NCBI RefSeq assembly: GCF_015234355.1
Contig: NZ_JADGMV010000010.1
Location: 33,923-97,922 of the forward strand
Reading direction: 5' to 3'
Length of the DNA stretch: 64,000 nucleotides
Source of the DNA: Psychrobacter sp. NG25
Lineage (GTDB): Bacteria; Pseudomonadota; Gammaproteobacteria; Pseudomonadales; Moraxellaceae
A program made the position numbers and the translations under genes. Under the pieces are notes generated by a model. That model searched no databases. It was given only the letters and a program-made list of their open reading frames with translations, and was not told where the DNA came from. Shown here in pieces: positions 58,581 to 64,000 of the stretch. The first letter of the stretch is position 1; every line of letters starts with the position of its first letter.

Positions 58581-59702
58581 ATGGCAAAGCGTAGCATTCT
58601 TTCTAAGAGCATTAAAACAGTTGGTTCTCTGACCCGCAACAACTTAGAGCGTATGGGTGCAATCATTGACGGTGTCAATGCTAAGACAAGCAAGCCGCGT
58701 CAATACAAAGCGGTTAACTTGGGCGATGAAGATTATCAGGAAGACTTGTTTCGTCAGCAAACACTGAAAGCGACTCAGCAATTGCTAGGGCCACGTTTCG
58801 CGACTTATGGCAAATATGCCAAAAAAGTAGTGCCAAACAGTTTTTTTCAGACAACTGTTGATGGGGCTTTTGCGCAAATAGCAACGCTTGCGTCTAACTG
58901 GAGTCAGATTGATTTGCCTAGTGAGCATCGTTTTGCAAATATTGCCAATTTAGATGACGAGGAGCGTTATGCGCTAGCCACGGATATTGCCAATCAAAAC
59001 CGCGCACTTGCGACCATAGGTGGTTTGACAGGTCTAGCAGGTCTGCCCGGATTACTAGCGGATACGTTATGGCTATTACTAGTATCATTACGTACCGTCT
59101 ATCAATTAGCAGCAGTCTACAACAAACCATTGACAGGCAGTCAAGGTGTCAAAATGGCTTATGAGTTGCTATCAAATGCAGATCTAAGCAAGATGCAAGA
59201 AAAACAAGCATTGCTTGCTGGTATCGGTATCGGCAAAGGTTTGCTTGATAATGCTCAAAATAGTGGTTTGCATAATGAGCTCAAAAATCTAGGCCTAAAA
59301 AACAAAAACGTTAATTTCTATGCAGAACAGATTGATAATGTTGCCAGTCAGGTTGGCATTGATTTGGATCAAATCAACTTGTCATGGGTACGCCGTTTCC
59401 TACCAGCCACAGCTGTCGCCATTGGTATGCACTATAACAGTCAGTTAATTGATGAAGTCATTGGTGTGGCTCAAGCGACTTTCGCACCAGAAGCCAAACT
59501 GGCAAATCGTGCAATTACGGATGACAGCAGCAGCGAAGCAAAAGTAGATAAAGCTGCTAGCAACGATGAGCAAGAAAGCACTGGTAGTAATACCGAAGAT
59601 AGCAATACCAAAAATAAAGAGGGCGTAGATGACAAAGATGAATCATCTGCTAGCCAGTCAAGCGATGAAGCAGATAAGTCTGCTAATAAGCAAAGTAAAT
59701 AA
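58581..59702 (+). CDS. EcsC-family protein
   Basis: A 373-residue EcsC-family protein of unknown biochemical role. The conserved region lies in the middle: LATIGGLTGLAGLPGLLADTLWLL and VYNKPLTGSQGVKMAYELLS. A later hydrophobic stretch follows near FLPATAVAIGMHYNSQL. The last 60 residues are a low-complexity acidic/Ser-rich tail (from about residue 315), unrelated to the domain. AAAGGAC lies upstream of the ATG. The gene stands alone between fabB and the str operon. Confidence 0.85.
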   Translation: MAKRSILSKSIKTVGSLTRNNLERMGAIIDGVNAKTSKPRQYKAVNLGDEDYQEDLFRQQTLKATQQLLGPRFATYGKYAKKVVPNSFFQTTVDGAFAQIATLASNWSQIDLPSEHRFANIANLDDEERYALATDIANQNRALATIGGLTGLAGLPGLLADTLWLLLVSLRTVYQLAAVYNKPLTGSQGVKMAYELLSNADLSKMQEKQALLAGIGIGKGLLDNAQNSGLHNELKNLGLKNKNVNFYAEQIDNVASQVGIDLDQINLSWVRRFLPATAVAIGMHYNSQLIDEVIGVAQATFAPEAKLANRAITDDSSSEAKVDKAASNDEQESTGSNTEDSNTKNKEGVDDKDESSASQSSDEADKSANKQSK

Positions 59703-60155
59703 AGATAATTTGAAGATCTATCTATATTGTGAAATTTTATACAAGGTTGCGCTTATAATTCATTATAGGCCAATCGCTAATTCTTAATATTGGTGGTATT
59801 ATCTTTTAACTCTTGAAAATTTAGATAATATCGCCATTTACTTATCATAGATGTCTATTTATCACCAAAAATCTTATTCAGACCATATGTGATATTGTTT
59901 TTTATGCCACGTTTAGTGACTTATTTTATAGTTGGCTTTTAATTAAAAGCAGCTAAGTAGGTACAGCAACAGGCTGAATGCATATCTATCAAATGTTGTA
60001 AAGTACAATCACTCATAAGTGGTTGAAATAGCAGCAACAACTCTTTATAATACACTGTCCTAAAAATGGGTGCTCCGAAAATCTGTCATAAACGTCAGAT
60101 GGATGGTGCATTACCCCATTTTTTTGTTTTATACCAAACGGGAGAAGGATGCCTC
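59703..60155. other. 453-bp region upstream of rpsL
   Basis: It holds the str operon promoter (60023-60051) and a leader of about 100 bases. Elsewhere the sequence is AT-rich with no gene. Confidence 0.5.
60023..60051 (+). promoter_or_regulatory. str operon promoter
   Basis: -35 TTGAAA (60023-60028) and -10 TATAAT (60046-60051) with the ideal 17-base spacer, about 105 bases before rpsL. This is a strong sigma-70 promoter candidate for rpsL-rpsG. Confidence 0.82.
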
Positions 60156-60530
60156 ATGGCAACAACTAACCAATTGATTCGTAAAGGTCGCAAAACCATC
60201 AAGGAAAAGTCAAAAGTTCCTGCGTTGGAAGCGTGCCCACAGCGTCGCGGCGTATGCACTCGTGTATATACTACGACTCCTAAAAAACCTAACTCAGCCA
60301 TGCGTAAAGTATGTCGTGTACGTTTGACTTCAGGCTATGAAGTATCAAGCTACATCGGCGGCGAAGGTCATAACCTACAAGAGCACAGTGTTGTTCTTAT
60401 CCGTGGTGGTCGTGTAAAAGATCTACCAGGTGTACGTTATCACACCGTTCGTGGTGCATTGGATTGCGCAGGCGTTAAAGACCGTAAGCAAGGTCGTTCT
60501 AAATATGGTGCTAAGAAGCCTAAAGTTTAA
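60156..60530 (+). CDS. rpsL: 30S ribosomal protein S12
   Basis: The 124-residue S12 begins [20 protein letters not shown], has the conserved [15 protein letters not shown], and ends [10 protein letters not shown]. The Lys in TTPKKPNSA (near residue 43) is the position where streptomycin-resistance changes occur; here it is the normal Lys. ATG 60156 follows GGAGAAGG at proper spacing; an upstream open frame is not part of the protein. First gene of the str operon. Confidence 0.99.
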   Translation: MATTNQLIRKGRKTIKEKSKVPALEACPQRRGVCTRVYTTTPKKPNSAMRKVCRVRLTSGYEVSSYIGGEGHNLQEHSVVLIRGGRVKDLPGVRYHTVRGALDCAGVKDRKQGRSKYGAKKPKV

Positions 60531-60736
60531 TAACTAATCGTTATTAGATAAGCTTTTTATACCAAACATTAACTGTGCATGGGTCTGGTGTTGGCAGTAT
60601 TATTAAATTAGTAATTCACTGTTAAAACATACCGCCGTGCAGTAAGGCTGACTGACAACTCGATATAACGCCACCTGATTAATAACTGGTGCGAGATTGT
60701 GAATGTCAGACACTCCTGAAGACAAGGAAATTTATT

Positions 60737-61210
60737 ATGCCAAGACGTCGCGTCGTTGCTACCCGTGAGATCCTACCGGATCCTAAGTTTGGTAGCCAAA
60801 CTGTTGCAAAATTCATCAACCATGTAATGAGTCATGGTAAAAAATCTACTGCTGAGCGTATCGTTTACGGTGCACTTGAAACAGTAAGCGAAAAACGTAA
60901 AATCGAAGATCCAGTATCTTTCTTCGAAGACGTTTTAGAAAATGTACGCCCAATGGTAGAAGTAAAAGCTCGCCGTGTTGGTGGTGCAACCTACCAAGTA
61001 CCAATGGAAGTACGCCCCTCCCGTCGTACTGCATTGGCTATGCGTTGGATAGCTGAAGCTGCTGCTAAGCGTTCTGAGAAATCAATGGCACTGCGTTTAG
61101 CAGGCGAATTGAATGATGCTGCTGATGGCAAAGGCGCTGCTATGAAAAAGCGTGACGAAGTTCACCGCATGGCAGATGCTAACAAAGCATTCTCTCATTA
61201 CCGCTTCTAA
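60737..61210 (+). CDS. rpsG: 30S ribosomal protein S7
   Basis: The 157-residue S7 begins [20 protein letters not shown] and contains [22 protein letters not shown]7 initiates assembly of the 30S head and, in E. coli, can repress its operon. ATG 60737 follows AAGGA; the upstream frame extension is discarded. It lies 206 bases after rpsL, a longer gap than in E. coli. Hairpins follow before fusA. Confidence 0.99.
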   Translation: MPRRRVVATREILPDPKFGSQTVAKFINHVMSHGKKSTAERIVYGALETVSEKRKIEDPVSFFEDVLENVRPMVEVKARRVGGATYQVPMEVRPSRRTALAMRWIAEAAAKRSEKSMALRLAGELNDAADGKGAAMKKRDEVHRMADANKAFSHYRF

Positions 61211-61259
61211 GCTACTGTTTACTAGTAGCTTTAGACTGGTTGGCTAAAGTCAGCCAGTC
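61211..61259 (+). terminator. hairpins after rpsG
   Basis: GCTACT/AGTAGC (61211-61229) and GACTGG/CCAGTC (61234-61259) stem-loops follow the rpsG stop. T-tracts are weak, so this may be a partial terminator or a processing site rather than a full stop. Confidence 0.45.
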
Positions 61260-61491
61260 TTACACTGTTATTTATTCTATTGATTGCCGCCATCATTTAT
61301 TTAGTTGCTAATAGCTAAAAGCTATTTACAATTAAGATGGCGGATATCTATCAAGATACTTCTCTAAAAAGACACTATTTAACTAATAATTAGGTTTAAC
61401 GAGAGAGTATCCCAAATTTGATGCCACACTATTCTTAGTATTTGCTCTTTTTTTGTCCGTATTAGGCTTAATAATCAGTAAGTAATATTAC

Positions 61492-61531
61492 GAAGTTGAT
61501 TGCTTTGTCATGAAGCTGACCGCTTTGTCAT
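61492..61531 (+). repeat. tandem 20-base duplication upstream of fusA
   Basis: GAAGTTGATTGCTTTGTCAT (61492-61511) is followed directly by GAAGCTGACCGCTTTGTCAT (61512-61531), 17 of 20 bases identical. Each copy contains TTGTCA, a -35-like hexamer. Confidence 0.7.
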
Positions 61532-61591
61532 AGAGTATGAGGTAGTGACACAATACATTATTATATACACGACTTTTCCTAGGAAAACACT

Positions 61592-63718
61592 ATGGCTCGT
61601 AAAACTCCCCTAAAACGCTATCGCAATATTGGTATCTCAGCGCACATCGATGCTGGTAAGACAACCACTACCGAACGTGTTTTATTCTATACCGGTGTTA
61701 GCCACAAAATTGGCGAAGTACATGATGGCGCAGCCACCATGGACTGGATGGAGCAAGAACAAGAGCGTGGTATTACTATCACCTCAGCGGCAACTACTTG
61801 CTTTTGGTCAGGTATGGCAAAACAGTTTGATGAACATCGTATCAATATCATTGACACCCCAGGTCACGTTGACTTCACGATCGAAGTTGAACGTTCTATG
61901 CGTGTACTTGATGGCGCTTGCATGGTTTACTGTGCAGTAGGCGGCGTTCAGCCACAGTCTGAGACTGTTTGGCGTCAGGCTAACAAATATAAAGTTCCAC
62001 GTCTTGCATTCGTAAACAAAATGGATCGCGTTGGTGCTGATTTCTATCGTGTTATCGAACAGATCAAAACTCGTCTTGGCGGCAAGCCAGTACCATTGGT
62101 TATCCCAATTGGTAAAGAAGAAGATTTTGAAGGTGTTATCGATCTAGTAACCATGAAAGCTATCTATTGGGACGAAGCGTCTCAAGGCATGGAATACGAC
62201 GAGCGCGATATTCCAACTGAACTACAAGACAAAGCCGCAGAATATCGCGAGTATCTAGTAGAAAGTGCTGCTGAAGCAAACGAAGAGCTCATGAATGAGT
62301 ATCTAGAAAACGGTGAATTGACTGTAGATCAAATTAACAGCGCTATCCGTGATTTGACTATTGACAACCAAATCATCCCATTGCTTTGTGGTACTGCCTT
62401 TAAGAACAAAGGTGTACAGAAGATGTTGGATGCGGTTATTCAGTATCTTCCAGCACCAATGGATGTACCTGCTATCCGCGGTATCCTTGATGACAAAGAT
62501 GAATCAGAAGGCTTCCGTGAAGCATCTGATGATGTACCGTTCTCAGCTTTAGCATTCAAAATCATGAATGACAAATTCGTTGGTAACTTAACCTTCGTTC
62601 GTGTTTATTCAGGTGTTTTGACTCAGGGCAGCAGTGTATATAACCCAGTTAAGATGAAGCGTGAGCGCGTTGGCCGTATCGTACAGATGATGGCTAACTC
62701 TCAAGAAGAGTTACAAGAAATTCGTACTGGTGATATCGCTGCATTGGTTGGTATGAAAGACGTAACTACTGGTGATACGCTATGTGATGAGCAAAATGTT
62801 ATCACGCTTGAGCGCATGGAATTCCCAGATCCAGTTATCAGCCTAGCGGTTGAACCTAAGACCAAAGCTGACCAAGAAAGAATGTCAATCGCTTTAGGTC
62901 GTTTGGCTAAAGAAGATCCATCGTTCCGTGTACATACTGACGAAGAATCTGGTCAGACAATCATCAGTGGTATGGGTGAGCTGCATTTAGAAATTCTTGT
63001 TGACCGTATGAAGCGTGAATTCAACGTTGAAGCTAACATCGGTGCACCACAGGTTGCTTATCGTGAAACGATTCGTAACACTGTTGAACAAGAAGGCAAG
63101 TTCGTACGTCAAACAGGTGGTCGTGGTAAGTTCGGTCATGTTTGGTTACGTCTTGAGCCACTTGATCCAGCTGGCGATACTGAGTATGAATTCGCTGAAG
63201 AAGTTGTTGGTGGTACTGTACCAAAAGAATTCCATGGTGCTGTTGATAAAGGTATCCAAGAGCGCATGAAAAACGGCGTACTTGCTGGTTACCCAGTAGT
63301 TGGCGTAAAAGCGACCTTGTATGATGGTTCTTATCATGATGTCGATTCTGATGAATTGTCATTCAAGATGGCTGGTTCTATGGCCTTCAGAAAAGGTTTC
63401 ATGGCAGCTGACCCAGCACTACTTGAGCCAGTAATGAAAGTAGAAGTTGAAACGCCTGAAGATTATATGGGTGACATCATGGGCGATCTTAGCCGTCGTC
63501 GTGGTTTAGTACAGGGTATGGAAGACTTACCTGGCGGTACTAAACAGATTCGTGCTGAAGTACCATTAGCGGAAATGTTTGGTTATGCCACACAAATGCG
63601 CTCAATGTCACAAGGCCGTGCTACTTATTCAATGGAATTCCAAAAGTACGCTGAGATTCCAAAATCAGTTGCTGCTGAAATCATCTCTAAGTTCAACAAT
63701 AAAGATGATGACGAGTAA
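61592..63718 (+). CDS. fusA: elongation factor G
   Basis: EF-G is the GTPase that drives translocation and ribosome recycling. The 708-residue protein has the G1 motif [13 protein letters not shown], switch regions with [16 protein letters not shown], and the NKMD motif. The EF-G IV domain contains [17 protein letters not shown] precedes the ATG. Third gene of the str operon, followed by a hairpin and then tuf. Confidence 0.99.
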   Translation: MARKTPLKRYRNIGISAHIDAGKTTTTERVLFYTGVSHKIGEVHDGAATMDWMEQEQERGITITSAATTCFWSGMAKQFDEHRINIIDTPGHVDFTIEVERSMRVLDGACMVYCAVGGVQPQSETVWRQANKYKVPRLAFVNKMDRVGADFYRVIEQIKTRLGGKPVPLVIPIGKEEDFEGVIDLVTMKAIYWDEASQGMEYDERDIPTELQDKAAEYREYLVESAAEANEELMNEYLENGELTVDQINSAIRDLTIDNQIIPLLCGTAFKNKGVQKMLDAVIQYLPAPMDVPAIRGILDDKDESEGFREASDDVPFSALAFKIMNDKFVGNLTFVRVYSGVLTQGSSVYNPVKMKRERVGRIVQMMANSQEELQEIRTGDIAALVGMKDVTTGDTLCDEQNVITLERMEFPDPVISLAVEPKTKADQERMSIALGRLAKEDPSFRVHTDEESGQTIISGMGELHLEILVDRMKREFNVEANIGAPQVAYRETIRNTVEQEGKFVRQTGGRGKFGHVWLRLEPLDPAGDTEYEFAEEVVGGTVPKEFHGAVDKGIQERMKNGVLAGYPVVGVKATLYDGSYHDVDSDELSFKMAGSMAFRKGFMAADPALLEPVMKVEVETPEDYMGDIMGDLSRRRGLVQGMEDLPGGTKQIRAEVPLAEMFGYATQMRSMSQGRATYSMEFQKYAEIPKSVAAEIISKFNNKDDDE

Positions 63719-63778
63719 GTAAAAATTTATTAAAGACGGCAATATAGCTAATATCATTATATTGTCATCGAAAAATAC

Positions 63779-63810
63779 GCCAATAACTTGTTAAAAGACT
63801 TGTTATTGGC
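63779..63810 (+). terminator. hairpin between fusA and tuf
   Basis: Stem GCCAATAAC/GTTATTGGC with a 14-base loop, followed by a T-rich stretch. It may partly uncouple tuf from fusA. Confidence 0.6.
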
Positions 63811-63942
63811 TGTTATTTTCTTATAATATCTGCACATTAGTATGTGTGATTTTTTAACAATTATCTTAATGAGGTCAAGATTGCCTTAGTTGTCGTATTT
63901 ATACGAGCCAAGCATTTGATCCCAAAAAAAGAGGAAATACCC

Positions 63943-64000
63943 ATGGCAAAGGCCAAGTTTGAACGTCTAAAACCGCATGTCAACGTTGGTACCATCGGAC
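63943..64000 (+). CDS. tuf: elongation factor Tu, N-terminal fragment (cut by window edge)
   Basis: Only the first 19 codons are in the window. They read MAKAKFERLKPHVNVGTIG, the conserved EF-Tu N-terminus. An AGAGG Shine-Dalgarno sequence precedes ATG 63943. Position after fusA is the standard str operon order. The 3' end lies beyond the window. Confidence 0.95.
   Translation, partial: MAKAKFERLKPHVNVGTIG

Larger units (their letters stand above)
61211..61591. other. 381-bp region between rpsG and fusA
   Basis: After the rpsG hairpins the sequence is AT-rich. A tandem 20-base duplication lies at 61492-61531. No gene is supported, and a fusA promoter may lie here. Confidence 0.45.

Overview
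The window is chromosomal DNA from a gammaproteobacterium of the family Moraxellaceae, most probably a Psychrobacter. This call rests on protein-level resemblance and gene content: a fused UreB-UreC urease, NadV with NadM-Nudix for NAD salvage, a type B L31, the fadBA order, ibaG-murA-hisGDC, and an rpsL-rpsG-fusA-tuf str operon. The AT-rich intergenic regions with small interspersed inverted-repeat elements also fit. No database comparison was possible. No rRNA, tRNA, CRISPR array or complete insertion sequence was recognised.

Layout. 1-5.9 kb is a urease and nickel cluster: the end of ureD, then ureA, a fused ureBC, ureE with a His-rich tail, ureF, ureG and a HupE/UreJ-type permease. 6-15.2 kb holds trigger factor, rdgB, sodB, an SDR oxidoreductase, an unrecognised AT-rich gene, a degraded 3' copy of a DUF72 gene, a YdjM-like membrane protein, the intact DUF72 gene and ispA. 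16-19.5 kb is the fadBA beta-oxidation operon behind an 811-bp leader region. 19.7-28.9 kb carries an isochorismatase-like hydrolase, an HD phosphohydrolase, a DUF1287 protein, psd, dtd, phoB-phoR with a Pho box, an M23 peptidase, an exonuclease, an alpha/beta hydrolase and a LOG-family protein.

29-36 kb is more accessory: an FAD oxidoreductase, a secreted-repeat lipoprotein, a FemAB-like acyltransferase, an MFS transporter with a divergent LysR regulator, an interspersed repeat, a candidate structured RNA, and rpmE2. 36-41 kb has nadM and nadV with an SGNH hydrolase, and a second alpha/beta hydrolase. 41-49 kb has nfuA, metY, an adenosine-kinase-like gene, rsmI, yraN, a 170-bp MITE, a BON lipoprotein and an esterase. 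49-54.7 kb is ibaG, murA, hisG, hisD, hisC and a 2OG-Fe(II) oxygenase abutting hisC. 55-59.7 kb has pabB, fabB and an EcsC-family protein. 60-64 kb is the str operon, running off the right edge inside tuf.

Most genes are housekeeping. Items most worth a second look are the UreB-UreC fusion with its internal insertion, the paired-end RNA upstream of rpmE2, the MITE at 46.4 kb, the roughly 107-bp terminal-inverted-repeat family, the PhoR lacking membrane segments, the DUF72 remnant, and the operator-like palindromes upstream of fadB and fabB. Many convergent gene pairs share strong bidirectional hairpin terminators.
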